Shown: positions 32,420 through 43,705, counted from the stretch's first letter. The stretch is DNA of 64,000 nucleotides from Argyresthia goedartella (GCA_949825045.1 OX463813.1:6262001-6326000); one strand, 5' to 3'. A program made the numbers and translations. The notes: generated by a model from the letters alone, not told the origin.

Positions 32420-32810
32420 CTTAACGGTCTTAAGGGTCTGTTTTTATAAGCTTTTATTTAGTTTCACCAGGCCCGGGCTCTGTCTGTTTGTCTGTAATCA
32501 AATCTTGCCAGACCCACTTGCCGGTTGGAGATGAAAATTCAATACATATGTAAATCTGATAACAATGCAATATTTTTATGACATGGAGCTGATCTGATGA
32601 TGGAGCAGGAAGGTGGCATTGGGAACTCTGTAATTACCACACCCACATCATGTTTGGGCTTGTTTAGTTCGTCTTGACAAGTACTTAGGTCCTAGGCAAT
32701 ATCCAGGGTCTGATGATGGAAGGTGCCCATGGGAACTCTGTAATGATTCGACGCAACCCCATCAAGTTTGGACCTCCTTTAATTCGTCTTGACAAGTCGA
32801 GTTAATTTTT
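32420..32810 (-). repeat. RTE-type LINE 3' end (minus) with two tandem units
   Basis: Inverse of 8712-9265. AGCTTTTATTTAGTTTCACC at 32449 is the complement of the tail, and CTGATGATGGA units at ~32594 and ~32711 match the 121-bp repeat. It abuts, but is opposite in strand to, the RTE coding fragment at 31155-32320. Confidence 0.65.
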
Positions 32811-32959
32811 AAAACGAATAATATAAAATCCTTCTTTTTTATATTTATTAATAAATCAACTTATTTCTTGTACAATTCGACTCGCACTTGACCGATTTTA
32901 TTGTTTATTGTAGCCTTAATGGTGTCCCACTACTGTTCTTCAAAGTCAAATTCGAAGTC

Positions 32960-33110
32960 AAAGTTCTTCATTACTGTAGATATTTAAATATACTTATAAA
33001 ACGTCATTTTTGCCTCTTCTCTACATTGGACCACTGTGGGAGAAGAAGGCCGTAGAAACTTCCCCAGAGAAACTGACGGAAAACAGAGAAATTGACGGAA
33101 AACATTATTT
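32960..33110 (-). repeat. LINE-tail-like repeat family L, copy 1
   Basis: Shares ACTGTAGATATTTA, TTCTCTACATTGGACCACTG and GTGGGAGAAG with 38640-38757, where it ends in a GTGGGAG/CTCCCAC hairpin next to (ATCA)n. Confidence 0.55.
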
Positions 33111-33701
33111 GCAATTTCAAATTCCACAGATAAACATTATTTGAGGATGGAAAAATCGGTCGTTGGAGAATTAGTGGCATTTCATTAGGTAGAATACTCA
33201 TCCATATTTGGCCAATTTTTATCTATTCTAACTATCTCTCTATCTAAACTAAAACTCGATTTTATAAACAACACACTTTTATTTAAAAATGCTATCTATC
33301 TATACTAACATGCGAGTACTTAAATTACATGTTATTTATACAAATTAAGAGACACGCAGTGTTCCGGTAAATAAATTACAATGCAATAATAATAATTACA
33401 ATTAAATAGTAACTTAAGTTAATTTAAATTACTTAATGACCACATAGGTGCTTTATCTTAAACATTACCGTTTTTATAACAGTCAAATAATTCAGTAGGA
33501 TTGGCATCGCTCTCAGACTTTTTATCGCGAATGAGCGAGACGGTAATACCCACAGACTGGATGACTATTTATACAGACTTTATAACGATAGACTCAAAAG
33601 ATATTTAGTTTACAGGGGTTATAAATCTAGTACTAATTTTGACTGTAAAACTGTTGCATTTGTCTGCAATTGTTTTCGGATGTCTAACTGCTTACAGTAC
33701 C

Positions 33702-33809
33702 CGGCGTATAAGTTGGACCAAAATAGTGGCGTCTACGCAGGGTAAAATGTATCTAAAACATTCATTTTTAACTGCGCAGGCGCCGCCATTTTTATTCAAC
33801 TTATACGCC
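33702..33809. mobile_element. 108-bp MITE (family J), copy 1
   Basis: Terminal repeats GGCGTATAAGTTGGACCAAA and TTTATTCAACTTATACGCC. The interior GCAGGGTAAAATGTATCTAA is shared with copy 2 at 39177-39283. Confidence 0.8.
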
Positions 33810-34176
33810 GCGCATTATACATCGATCGTGTATGAAATAATAAATAAATACTTATTGTTATACATTTTTTTAGAAATAATAACTGCAGTAGGAAATAATT
33901 TGTTATAACTATAACATATTTATTTACATAAAAATTGCCCGCAACAAAATGCTTTTTTGTGTGAACCATAAACACAGATGAAATTGGCAGTTAATGAAAG
34001 TAATCCCCACTAATCTGGCTAAAAGTACTATAACCATCTAAACGATATCAAACCTACCTAAAAGTAGTTCACAATAGATAAATATATACATTTCCAGATA
34101 CAAAACATACATAACCATAAGAAATTAACCTATATATGTTATAGCCAGAATAGGGGAGACAATTATCTTTTATCTA

Positions 34177-34520
34177 CACACGTATCATAAACCCTCTTTA
34201 CTGCGTCTAAAAACCGCACGTTACGATCAACATAATGTTATACTTCTTGGCAAAAACTCATTTCTTATCTTATCAATTTTCGACAAATTATGACATTCAA
34301 ATTTCGAACGCCGACGCCTGCCTGCGTGCCGCCCCTAGCTTGTCTGTGAAGTTGGCACTACTGAACAAGCTAAACAAGTGCAGAGCAATTATCAATGCCA
34401 CCATGCCGGTCGAACATGCGGTTCCTGAACACATCAATGAGAGCTTATGATATGTGTATAGATAAACTTGTTATGTAACTGTACATAATTAGGCATTATG
34501 TAGCAGTCACATAAGCTACT
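34177..34520 (+). repeat. Repeat family A, copy 3
   Basis: CACACGTATCATAAACCCTC through ACATAATTAGGCATTATGTA. The terminal palindrome is deleted here. Confidence 0.8.
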
Positions 34521-34742
34521 AATATCTTTTATTATTTAATTCATTGTATATACTCGTATTTTAGTTTTAATTTTCAAAATGGCCGACACACAATAGATGA
34601 CTTACGAACATCTAACGTCCGGTCGGAACGGAAGTCCTTTTGGCCCTAGGGGCCTAATAAGGGATCTCCAAATTTGATAAGATTGGCGTGAAGGAACTTC
34701 TATGTTACTCCGATTCTCTCACTCAAAACAGTCCTCCCAAAC

Positions 34743-34905
34743 TCCTACAGTATGGTGGTAGTGTATAGATAAGCCAGCGGGTTCTCTTACATTCCAGAAA
34801 CAACCCCGTCTCACACACACACATAAGACCCGTTTTTTTTTTCTTTCTCCCAGGGCAGAGCCTCTCGTCGCAAAGCCACAAAGGTCATCAACAGCGGGTA
34901 GAGGG
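34743..34905 (-). pseudogene. Broken partial duplicate of the sine oculis terminal exon, split by SINE-B
   Basis: Two pieces in the same order and strand as the real exon at 37126-37279. Piece 1 (34743-34782) contains GGTGGTAGTGTA and GCCAGCGGGT as in the stop-proximal part of the exon. Piece 2 (34889-34905) is CAGCGGGTAGAGGGG, identical to the exon's next segment. Between them lies a SINE-B fragment (about 34783-34886: CACACACACATAAGACCC, AAAGCCACAAAGGTCATC). Frame is lost by a 2-base insertion, and only ~55 bp of the exon is recognisable. It lies 2.2 kb downstream of the real exon in transcription direction. Chance similarity is possible but unlikely given two ordered matches. Confidence 0.6.
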
Positions 34906-34992
34906 GATATTTCTTCTATGGAATGGAGGGGTTTCTGTGTTTGACCTGACGCCTACTAGAATATGGGGGGAATGGAGAAACTGTATGGTTGT

Positions 34993-35428
34993 CTATGACT
35001 CCTGCAGCCGTAGCATTGCGGGGGGTGTTGACGCGGGGAAGTGAGGGACAGAGCTGCCCCCCCCGTCCGCAAAAAAAGAATAATGTGAGTTTTTAATTAC
35101 ATCAGAGAGGTCATTAATGAAAACCAGGAATAGTTTTGGACTAAGATTGAAGCCTTGAGGGACACCGGAGGGGGCCGCAAATAAGGAGGATTCGAAACCC
35201 GCCACAACCACTCTTTGGCTTCTATTTGAAAGATAAGACTCAAACCACTTTAGCGAGGTGCCATGGATACCCATTCCATCAAGTTTATGAAGAAGAATCC
35301 TATGATCCACTTTATCGAAAGCCTTGCTTATATCTGTATAGATGGCATCCACTTGAAGCTCTTGGTCCATATACTCTTGCAGTTGCCCCCCCGGGCCTGT
35401 AGTTTGCTCGGCAAAATACAGGCCCGGG
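34993..35428 (-). pseudogene. Reverse-transcriptase fragment of a LINE (minus)
   Basis: About 145 codons of RT palm: VDAIYTDISKAFDKVDHRIL (motif A with catalytic Asp), GMGIHGTSLKWFESYLSNRS, APSGVPQGFNLSPKLF and FINDLSDVI, ending at FADG where the YADD motif has decayed. It is cut on its upstream side by the MITE at 35429. It is unlike the 4.5-7.8-kb LINE in sequence, so it comes from another family. No endonuclease or C-terminal part remains. Confidence 0.82.
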
Positions 35429-35831
35429 CAGACCTTCATAACGTTATAAAATATAACGCTATATTGTGTTATGTATGTCTATTATAACGTTATGATAACA
35501 AAAGAAAATCAAAAATCAAAATAACGTTATGAATAAAGTTATTCGCTTTTGCCGTACGCTATGTCTGCTGTGTGTTGTTTAGTTACCTACACTACTCACG
35601 CGCGCAATGCGTAAAAAAGATGGACTATAACGAAGGGGTGTGGGCGTGAAAGATATGTCCTGTAAACGTTATGATAACGTTATTTATAACGTTATTTTGT
35701 GCATAGCGCTGTAAAACTAAGATAATAACGTTATAGGCGTATAACATTATGGAATTAAAACGTTATAAGACGCCTTCCATAGCCCAATGATGCATACCTT
35801 TATGAGGATAATAACGTTACATGAAGGTCTG
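35429..35831. mobile_element. 403-bp MITE with repeated ATAACGTTAT palindromes
   Basis: Ends CAGACCTTCATAACGTTAT and ATAACGTTACATGAAGGTCTG form a terminal inverted repeat with a 2-base difference. At least six copies of the 10-bp self-complementary word ATAACGTTAT lie inside. Both flanks are C/G-rich and no clear target duplication was found. Confidence 0.78.
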
Positions 35832-37125
35832 GGTTCGGGGCCATATATTTGTAATTTTAATAGATTTTTCAAATTGATAGTGACAGATTTGTTATAAACA
35901 CGGGTACGTACCACAAAAGCTTTACGCCAATAGTTTTTTTTTGCAACAAATACGAAAATATTTCATTTATATTTTCAAAACAACTTTATCAATATAAGTT
36001 TTGACTCCCAAAAATTTTAAATGTTCACCAAATTTTGTTCCCCCACGTAGTTTCACAGAACTGTACTGGTTGCTGCAGGTCACTTTCTGTCCGAATAATA
36101 AAGTTAAGTTTGTTAGGTTACAACTCATAAGTAATATAACCTGGAGCCAAAGCAAAGCGGAGCGAGGCGAGACAACCCCATGCAGTTTAGTATAAAATAG
36201 GGTGAAACTTTTTGGTGAACATTAAGTTAATTTAGGATTAAAATGTATTTTTTTAAACAGTTAAACCCAAGTTTCTTTTGGATAGAATACAAATTTTCTA
36301 TGCAATTAATGTTTCGTCGATATTTGTTAAGATGACGCACTTAATTAATAGCCCGGGCTGCTCCTTCAGGACAAATGGATAGCAAATGGATAGCCGTTTA
36401 TTAAAATAAGCATTGACGGAAACGTTTAACAACCAGCCTTACCGAAGACAGCCTTTTGATTTAGATCAGAGGATTAGAGAACAGCAGCCTTATGACGTAA
36501 CTCTCTGAAGTTCATAGCGTGTGTCTATGGTTCATCTCATGCTCATACAATTTCATCGATTGCGGGGTATCCCCGAAGGCTTCTAGGCTTCATTCAATGA
36601 GCTTGGGTTTGGCCTCCATTATGATGCTACTTGCGTGATACCAATTTGACAGATGAAGCTGGTGCAAGGTGTCTAACGTAAAAGTCTATATGAAGTCCAT
36701 AGCTCAGGCGACTTACGCCATAAGGCTGCCGACCCGTTCCGTTTTTCAAGATGGCGTCAACGCAACAGCTGATGGCTTTTAGAGTCAACTTAGACGAAAT
36801 AGGAATAGGTTGCTGTTTAGTTTCGTCACTGACCGTAAACAACTACATAACCTAGAGCCAAGCGTAGTGGGGCGGAGTGTGGTGATCCCTAGGTGCAAAG
36901 CCAGCCAGTTTTGGCAAGTCGTTAAACGCTTCGTTCAGTTATTTGCCATTTAACGGCCTTGGCTTTTGACTAAGCGGCTAATTTATCCAAATGTGGCGGC
37001 GACAAATACTTATTACTAATTATTGTGATACGTAACTTCGTTGACAACGTTCGATCGTTCATTTTGTAGAAGTTAAGTTACACCAGTTAAGTTTTGTATT
37101 AGATCGCCCCGAAGTCCATCGCTGG
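35832..37125 (-). other. Region downstream of the so stop codon (possible 3' UTR)
   Basis: The so transcript must continue into this stretch. No AATAAA on the minus strand lies close to the stop, so the 3' end is undetermined. AGCCAAAGCAAAGCGGAGCG (36149) and AGCCAAGCGTAGTGGGGCGG (36853) are two copies of a short repeat. GCACTTAATTAATAGCCCGG at 36337 is inversely repeated at about 56043. Confidence 0.4.
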
Positions 37126-37279
37126 TCACGTGTGGTGGTAGTGTAGATGCGCCAGCGGGTGTTCGTACAGCGGGTAGAGGGGCGGCGCGGGGTGCGGCGC
37201 GGGGTGGGCGGTGGGCGGGGGCGGCGCGTCACTGTCGTCGTCGGTGGACGAGTCCAGCTGCTTGTCGCCGCCGCCGGGG
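37126..37279 (-). CDS. so: sine oculis (Six1/2), terminal coding exon
   Basis: Minus-strand exon preceded by a good acceptor (CTCTCTTCCCCAG). One base completes the Gly codon begun in the exon at 59703-59761, then 50 codons run to TGA at 37128-37126. The peptide starts PGGGDKQLDSSTDDDSDAP, corresponding to the DKQxLDSSSDSE segment just after the homeodomain in fly Sine oculis. It ends PLYPLYEHPLAHLHYHHT. It is GC-rich and Pro/His-rich, unlike the surrounding AT-rich repeats, and clearly selected. Sine oculis is a nuclear transcription factor that works with Eyes absent in eye development. The protein tail is short compared with the fly's long glutamine-rich C-terminus, so other 3' exons may exist through alternative splicing. 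The open frame in another phase (37059-37316) is a shadow. Confidence 0.88.
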
Positions 37280-37311
37280 CTGGGGAAGAGAGATGGGACT
37301 TATTAATACAT

Positions 37312-37592
37312 TTCAATCATACAACCGAAGATTGCCTCTGGCCCAACACTAGGATCTGCTGTGTCGTGGGGTCGATTTGGTTTCCTATTAGACGTCGAAT
37401 CTATAAACACTCGCTTATAGTAATTTTAGTAGATAAGTAGACCTAGAGAGAGGCGTGGCGGGACTCAAGGTTAAGGAACGAAATCGCGGGAACTAGAAAC
37501 CAAGACCTAGGAATTGTTTTTTTTCTTCCTTATTTGAACCCGGACCTCTCGTTTGGGAAGCACAGCCTCGTCCACCACAAAGGTCGTCAAGA
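37312..37592 (-). mobile_element. SINE-B, diverged copy
   Basis: GATTGCCTCTGGCCCAACAC at the left and CACCACAAAGGTCGTC at the right are SINE-B ends. The middle is about 90 bp longer than other copies and may carry an insertion. It starts 33 bp inside the so intron from the terminal exon. Confidence 0.65.
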
Positions 37593-38054
37593 TGTAGGAG
37601 TACTGATGATATACATTTAAGGTAACAGTGGCCTTATACAAACCCGCGACCATATTTTCAACTTGGCTTGGTATGAAAGTCCAAAAAAAAACTGCAAGCC
37701 TAAGCCAGCCAAGGAGTTAATTAGCCAACTAGCTTAATAGGTCTGAAAGGGTTGGATTTAATTGTTCTTATATGTTCAACCTAACACAAAGTAGCTTCGC
37801 TTTGCTCACCTCTTTATCCTTCACCTACCCTGCCCCACCACTTCACCCAGACAGACTTCATTTAGGAAATACAATTAAATGACTAGGCAGTTAATTGATC
37901 GGCTGATTATGCTAGTAAGCTACGACATACGCCATGGCTCACAGTTAAATCGATTATCGATAACTGTCACACAACACAACAAAGGGGTTGTTTTTAGTCC
38001 GTATACCACACGAGCTGATGCCCGCTCAATGTGTAAGGACCCGGACATAGCAGG

Positions 38055-38100
38055 GAGGTCTGACTCCTGGGCAATTACCCATGCCCAGGAGTCAGACCTC
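38055..38100. repeat. 19-bp perfect inverted repeat with 8-base loop
   Basis: GAGGTCTGACTCCTGGGCA at 38055-38073 and its complement at 38082-38100. Confidence 0.9.
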
Positions 38101-38149
38101 ATTGTTTCCCCTCCAACAAAAAAAAACTGCGACATACATATCGCCTTTT

Positions 38150-38224
38150 GCCAATGGTGGCAGAGTGAACAGCCAGAGTGAGCACAAATGGTGGCAGAGT
38201 GAACAGCCAGAGTAAGCACAAATG
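38150..38224 (+). repeat. 34-bp tandem duplication
   Basis: ATGGTGGCAGAGTGAACAGC is repeated with the next start 34 bp on. The two units differ by one base (CAGAGTGAGC / CAGAGTAAGC). Confidence 0.85.
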
Positions 38225-38599
38225 GCCTGCTCTGTGTCAGACAAATCTCAGCCCTGAAGGCAACAGATTGAAATCGAGACAGGCTAACAGATCATTAACA
38301 CTATATATAGACCTTTTGCCCCCATGAAAGAAGATTTTGCCCCTTATTTCTATTGTATTCTATTGACTTTGCTAATATTCAGGCAAAACCTGATCCGTAC
38401 CTGAACGGAAACCAACCCACAGACAGTCACTTTTAGCTCAAGACAAAGGAAACACCGCAAAATTGCAAGCACGAGTTTTTGCGTTCCTCATAGAGCTCAT
38501 CCTAAAACAATAAACCGACTGAAACCCAACAAGGCACGTTTCTGCGAACTATCGTGCACACATAGTGGGAATCGACAATGGTTTGTTAGCAGATTGGAA

Positions 38600-38757
38600 C
38601 CATTTTAACGTTGCAAGAACATCAATCAATCAATCAATCAGATATATTTATTACCGTAGATATTTACGTATACTTAGCAATCGTCATTTTTTGCCGCTTC
38701 TCTACATTGGACCACTGTGGGAGAAGGAGGGCGTAGAAACTCCCACAGATTGATTTT
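38600..38757 (-). repeat. Family L, copy 2, with (AATC)n end
   Basis: ATCAATCAATCAATCAATCA at 38620 is the simple tail of a minus-strand retroelement. CTACATTGGACCACTGTGGG and AACTCCCACAG follow, as in 32960-33110. Confidence 0.6.
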
Positions 38758-39060
38758 TAGATCTCTTTAACAAATTGCTTGTGCTTAACTAATACAAATA
38801 TTTCAATATGAACTATTATAATTAATAAGCAGCAATAAATAATTACAAAACTATTAACAGCAAGGTCTGTGTTGAGCCAGATTAACCCCATACAGTCCCG
38901 TCATTAAGCAATCTTGAACATTGTAATATCCCTTTTTTTTCTTTTTTTTTATCTGTTCCCTAATTCACTAACCACAGCACTTCAGATAAATACTACACAG
39001 TATATTGTTGATTCGATTTCCCTAACGAATATGGTCTACATTACGCTGTGTTTCCTCTAC

Positions 39061-39475
39061 GCTGTCGTTTAGGGTTCCGAAGGGTGCCAAACGGGACCCT
39101 ATTACTAAACCTCCGCTGTCCGTCTGTAGGTCCGTCAGCGGGCTATCTCATGTACCGTAACAGGTAGATACAGTACCCGGAGTATAAGTTGAACCAAAAT
39201 GGCGGCGTTTACGCAGGGTAAAATGTATCTAAAACATTTTTACATGCGCAGCCGCCGCCATTTTGGTCCAACTTATACGCCGCGCATTATAAACAGTTAA
39301 AATTTTCGCAGAATGTGCATTTCTGTTGCCGCTGGAGCAACAAATAATAAACTACAAGAAATTTAAAAAAAAACGGGGGTCCCTGTACAAGAGATGAATT
39401 TTTACGTTTTTTCGTGAACGATGTTGTGTGTGAGTAAGACTCGCCTTGACCGGATTTTTGTTTGATTGATAGACA
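39061..39475 (+). mobile_element. GTCCGTCC repeat (family F) interrupted by MITE J copy 2
   Basis: Family F starts AGGGTTCCGAAGGGTGCCAA, runs to GGCTATCTCATGTACCGTAA and resumes after 39290 with AACAGTTAAAATTTTCGCAG and CATTTCTGTTGCCGCTGGAG, ending TTGACCGGATTTTTG. The break holds MITE J (39177-39283), ends AGTATAAGTTGAACCAAA / TTTGGTCCAACTTATACGCC. Confidence 0.8.
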
Positions 39476-39540
39476 CTTTATAGCGAATAGTTAATGTTAT
39501 ATGAGCATACTGTGACTACCAATAAGCGGATAAATAATAA

Positions 39541-39771
39541 TAATAATACCTTGGACACCACATTTACCCACATTGATCTAGCACCAAACTAGGATTCCCT
39601 GTATTTTGGTTACTAGACAACGATACACATACTTATGTAGATAAATATTATACTTAGATAGATAAACAACCATGACTAAGTTACAAACATCCGTTTTCGT
39701 CAAACAAATATTTTCCCCCACCGGGGCTCGAACCCGGGATCCTTGTCACTGTCGACTCGGCCATTCGGGTG
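39541..39771 (-). mobile_element. SINE-A, copy 5
   Basis: Minus unit ending CGGCCATTCGGGT. It lacks ~15 bp between the B- and A-box regions (GATCCTTGTCACTGTC). Confidence 0.85.
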
Positions 39772-39809
39772 AAGAATTAATTAAGAAAAAAATGTTACCA
39801 AAATCCAAA

Positions 39810-40034
39810 TAATATTTATAAATGTGAATGTAGCTATGTTTGGATGTTTGTGCCTCAATTACGCTAAAACGGCTGAACGGATTTGATTGAAATTTAGCAT
39901 AGAGATAGTTTATGAGGTATATTAACATATAGGCTACTAGACTTTTTATTCGACTGCACCAGAAGGAAGGTAACGTTATCGCGGCAAATGATAATTCCTA
40001 GGAACACGCAGATGAGGTTGCAAGCATCAGCTAG
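39810..40034 (+). mobile_element. Lep1-type Helitron, copy 1
   Basis: Begins TAATATTTATAAATGTGAAT and contains GCTAAAACGGCTGAACGGAT, AGGCTACTAGACTTTTTATT and GAACACGCAGATGAGG. It ends in CTAG at 40031-40034 followed by T, as Helitrons do. It is non-autonomous, about 225 bp. Confidence 0.82.
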
Positions 40035-40225
40035 TAAATACATAAATATAATTTTATTTATCGTTCTAAACATCACTTCCCATCAAAACGGTATAAAGTG
40101 GAAAGTTGATGATGCGCCTACCCTCAATATAAAGTCTTCTCCATTCAACATCACCCTGTATAGACACAACAAAGTAAGTAGTCGCCTTCAATCATCGTTG
40201 CGCGCAAACTGACGTATTCGCGCCG

Positions 40226-40273
40226 ACAGCCCCCTCCCCTCCCCCGTCCCCTCACCCCGCCTACCCCCTCTAG
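40226..40273 (+). repeat. C-rich pyrimidine tract
   Basis: CCCCCTCCCCTCCCCCGTCC and following C-runs, sitting between GCGCCGACAG and GTAGGTAACTTG. It may be part of a decayed retroelement 5' end. No coding role was recognised. Confidence 0.5.
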
Positions 40274-40527
40274 ACAAACAGTAGGTAACTTGATACGCCC
40301 CAGCGCTGTTGGCAAGATGGGCGGAGGTGAGGTTTGGTTGCAGGCAAAGAGAAGATACTAGTTTGATACCCAGTAGCATCTATCTCTGAAATCTAGATAT
40401 TTCTCTTGAAATTCCTTTTGAATGTATGTTTTACAGTATGTTCGCTCACTTCAAATTGACGTTTGTATTGATATAATGTATTTATGTACATATTGGTAAA
40501 TATTTTTTTGTTTCAATTATTTTATCT

Positions 40528-40905
40528 CCACACGTATCATAAACCCTCTTTACTGCGTCCAAAAACCGCACGTTATGACCAGCATAATGATATACTATTT
40601 GGTAAAAACTGATTTATTATCTGAATATTGATTATGACATATTATGACATTAAAATTTCGAACGCCGCCAACTAACAAGCTAAACAAGTGCAGAGCAATG
40701 GTCAAAGCCACAATGCCGGTCCAACAAGCGGATCCTACAAACTAGACTAGACTAGAACTAGTGTATGTAACTGTACATAATTAGGCATTTAAACTCTCTT
40801 CGGCTCGTTTCATAAAACCACACTCAAGTTTTAATGTCCTTCATTATGTATCAGTCACATAAACTACTATAACGCCTATGTGAACAACGTTATAGTAGTT
40901 TATGT
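40528..40905 (+). repeat. Repeat family A, copy 4, ending in an 18-bp palindrome
   Basis: CACACGTATCATAAACCCTC to GTATCAGTCACATAAACTAC. ACATAAACTACTATAACG (40857-40874) is repeated inverted at 40888-40905 across a 13-base loop. Confidence 0.8.
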
Positions 40906-40944
40906 ACCTGTTCTATAATGTTCTATAATGTATCCTGTTATTCC

Positions 40945-41060
40945 TAGGTTTGCTGGAAATTATTTTTTTAGACATAAGTTCGCCTTTGTACAGCTAGTTT
41001 CCATTTTGATGTATCTGTATCTTCTGTTTTGTGCAATAAAGTATGTTCAACATTCAACGT
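40945..41060 (+). repeat. LINE 3'-end fragment
   Basis: TAGGTTTGCTGGAAATTATT, ATAAGTTCGCCTTTGT and GTGCAATAAAGTATG correspond to the 3' end of the nested LINE at 6485-6600. Confidence 0.65.
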
Positions 41061-41225
41061 TTGATTGCGATCACAACGCGATTATTTTACACTAACTGTT
41101 ATTTAAAGCGACTGTAATTTGAATTTGTAAGGGGATATAACAAAAATCACAGAACCTTAGCCTTATTAATAATTAATTAATAAATAAACAATAATAATAA
41201 AAAATAACAAGAACGTAATATGCAA

Positions 41226-41341
41226 TTTTGTCCCGGGTCACCACACTAGAATTCTTTTGTCCCGGGTCACCACACTAGAATACTTTTGTCCCGGGTCACC
41301 ACACTAGAATACTTTTGTCCCGGGTCACCACACTAGAATAC
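41226..41341 (+). repeat. 29-bp x4 tandem repeat
   Basis: Units begin TTTTGTCCCGGGTCACCACA. The first ends GAATTC and the next three GAATAC. Confidence 0.95.
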
Positions 41342-41532
41342 TTTTGTGTTGTGGAAATCAGTATCTTCCGATGGTTTCCAAACAGCGATATATGATCGCT
41401 GTTTCCAAACCATAATTAATTAACACAAAAACTTCTGACTCAATCGCTTTCGGAAAATGGACCAATCACAATATCGCACTAAAAGCGCAGTTCTTAAAAA
41501 GGATCGAAAGTCAAAAAATCCAAATTTCTTTT

Positions 41533-42440
41533 TAGGGTTCCGTACCCGAAGGGTTCCAAACGGGACCTTACTAAGACTCCGCTGTCCGTCCGTCCGTCCG
41601 TCCGTCCGACCGTCTGTCACCAGGCTGTATCTCAAGAACCTAGCTAGCTAGAGAGTTGAAATTTTCACAGATTATGTATTTATGTTGCCGCTATAACAAC
41701 AAATACTAAAAAACAGGATAAAAGAAATATTTAAGGGGGCTCCCATACAACAATTCTTTCAATACCACATACAAACTTATGGATGCACCTGTTTACGTAC
41801 ATGGAGTGTGAAAGTAACCGCACCAATAACTTTGTAAACAATATTTTGCTGTGTAAAATCCAAACTATTCACTCCACACCATCGCTTCCATTGAACGGTG
41901 GTACGGAACCCTTCGTGCGCGATTTAGACTCGCACTTGACCGGTTTTTATTGTAGACATTTACATAGAATTACAGATTTAATTATAGATTTACATAGACT
42001 CTCCTCTGAATTGTACTACTGTGGGAGTCACCAGGCTGTATCTCAAGAACCTAGCTAGCTAGAGAGTTGAAATTTTCACAGATTATGTATTTATGTTGCC
42101 GCTATAACAACAAATACTAAAAAACAGGATAAAAGAAATATTTAAGGGGGCTCCCATACAACAATTCTTTCAATACCACATACAAACTTATGGATGCACC
42201 TGTTTACGTACATGGAGTGTGAAAGTAACCGCACCAATAACTTTGTAAACAATATTTTGCTGTGTAAAATCCAAACTATTCACTCCACACCATCGCTTCC
42301 ATTGAACGGTGGTACGGAACCCTTCGTGCGCGATTTAGACTCGCACTTGACCGGTTTTTATTGTAGACATTTACATAGAATTACAGATTTAATTATAGAT
42401 TTACATAGACTCTCCTCTGAATTGTACTACTGTGGGAGTC
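41533..42440 (+). mobile_element. Family F with a 411-bp tandem duplication
   Basis: Starts GGGTTCCGTACCCGAAGGGT with a (GTCC)n stretch. The block from TCACCAGGCTGTATCTCAAG (41618) to CTACTGTGGGAGTC (42028) is followed directly by a second copy (42029-42439). I found no difference between the two, so this is a very recent duplication or an assembly artefact. The two 91- and 96-codon frames inside are repeat text, not genes. Confidence 0.9.
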
Positions 42441-42482
42441 GAAGGGCGAAGCAACTCCCACATATTGATTTTGGGAAAAATT

Positions 42483-42706
42483 AAACTGCACTTCAAAAAT
42501 ACTGATTTGCACAGCAAATATCAGGGCTAAATGCTGCGGTAGCTTAGGTGAAGGGTAAAGGTAAAGGAGCGAAGCGAAGCCCCCTTTATCCTTCGTATTA
42601 GGTTGAACATTTACATCTTACGAACAAAAAAAAAAAAACTTGAGTACACATAAAATATTTAAAACATAATTATCAGCAAATCAGTATTTTTGATGTGCGA
42701 TTAAAT
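42483..42706 (+). mobile_element. MITE family G, copy 2
   Basis: Ends AACTGCACTTCAAAAATACT and AGTATTTTTGATGTGCGA lie next to TTAA on both sides. The middle has GCTGCGGTAGCTTAGGTGAA and a 13-A run. Confidence 0.8.
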
Positions 42707-43029
42707 ACTACCCATTGATTTTTAGTAGTACTCGTGTTGTCAATTGTTCAAAAGCTATTGACATTCCTAGATGTCAGGATTCCAACATGATAAGGCTACA
42801 GATTATCCAGTCGCATGTGGCGGCCATTTTGTAACTTTCTTCGCAGCAGTGCGTCCTGCTGCGGGTATCCTCACACATCAGGACTACTGAGCGCCGATGT
42901 TTAATTCTACACGAAATGTCATTTAAAGCGACCTTAATTTAAATTTCAAAGAAATCGAGTGTCATTATAATTGTCATAATTTCTTTACTGCACACAAATA
43001 ATTCAAACGACATGATATACATTAAAAAA

Positions 43030-43400
43030 GTATACAAAGGCGAGCTTATTACTAGTAAGAGATCTCTTCCAGCAAACCAAGTCAGTATTAGAATTATAAA
43101 TTTATTTATCCAACTTAACCTATGTAAAGCCCAACCAGGAACATCAAAAACCTGGTCTGCGGGCGCTAAATAACTGTATATATAGCAATACTAAGAATAG
43201 TATATCCATGCAAATTGGCCGCTTCGCTAATTGACGAAATTATTTTAAAATCGAACTTATTAGAAGTTACAATTTAAATAAAACTATAAATCATATGTAA
43301 CTGAACATAATTAGGCATTAAAATATTCGTGTGTTGTTATTATGAAACACTCGTATATTAAAGGCTCTCATTATGGAAGTCACATCAACTACTACTATTT
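43030..43400. repeat. LINE 3'-end fragment (minus) and family A end fragment
   Basis: AAAGGCGAGCTTATTACTAG...TCTTCCAGCAAACC (43035-43080) is an inverted LINE 3' end. ATGTAACTGAACATAATTAG to GGAAGTCACATCAACTAC (43294-43400) is the right end of family A. Confidence 0.6.
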
Positions 43401-43705
43401 TTTATTAATTACTAATTATGAAATAATTTTCCACTATAGAAAGTACCTGTAGTCAGGTTAAAATATAGAAAATAAAACCTTTAAGATTATGGATTCATTT
43501 TTTTCATTAGTCATCAAATTCAGAATCTAAATATTCAACAGATTCTTATGAAATTTCATGATCTTCATGATCAGATTGTACTGGTTAAATTCTAGACAGA
43601 TTAGAATCATTGTCAGTTATAAGTCTGGATCACTGCCGCCATCATTTATAATAAGTTGTTCATTTCTCTATTAATTACCAGTCCCCTGCATCTTATATAT
43701 ACATA

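Noticed and set aside
34235..34450. Short open frame repeated in several family A copies
   Set aside because: It varies by indels among copies and has no domain. It follows from repeat identity rather than coding constraint.
37059..37316. 85-codon Thr/Arg/Pro-rich minus-strand open frame
   Set aside because: It crosses the so splice acceptor and stop in a different phase. The GC-rich so exon explains it.
41226..41341. CRISPR-like array
   Set aside because: Four contiguous 29-bp units without spacers; an ordinary minisatellite.
41783..42484. Two near-identical ~91-96-codon open frames as a tandem gene pair
   Set aside because: They lie in the duplicated family F repeat, also found at 57042 and 59948 with broken frames.
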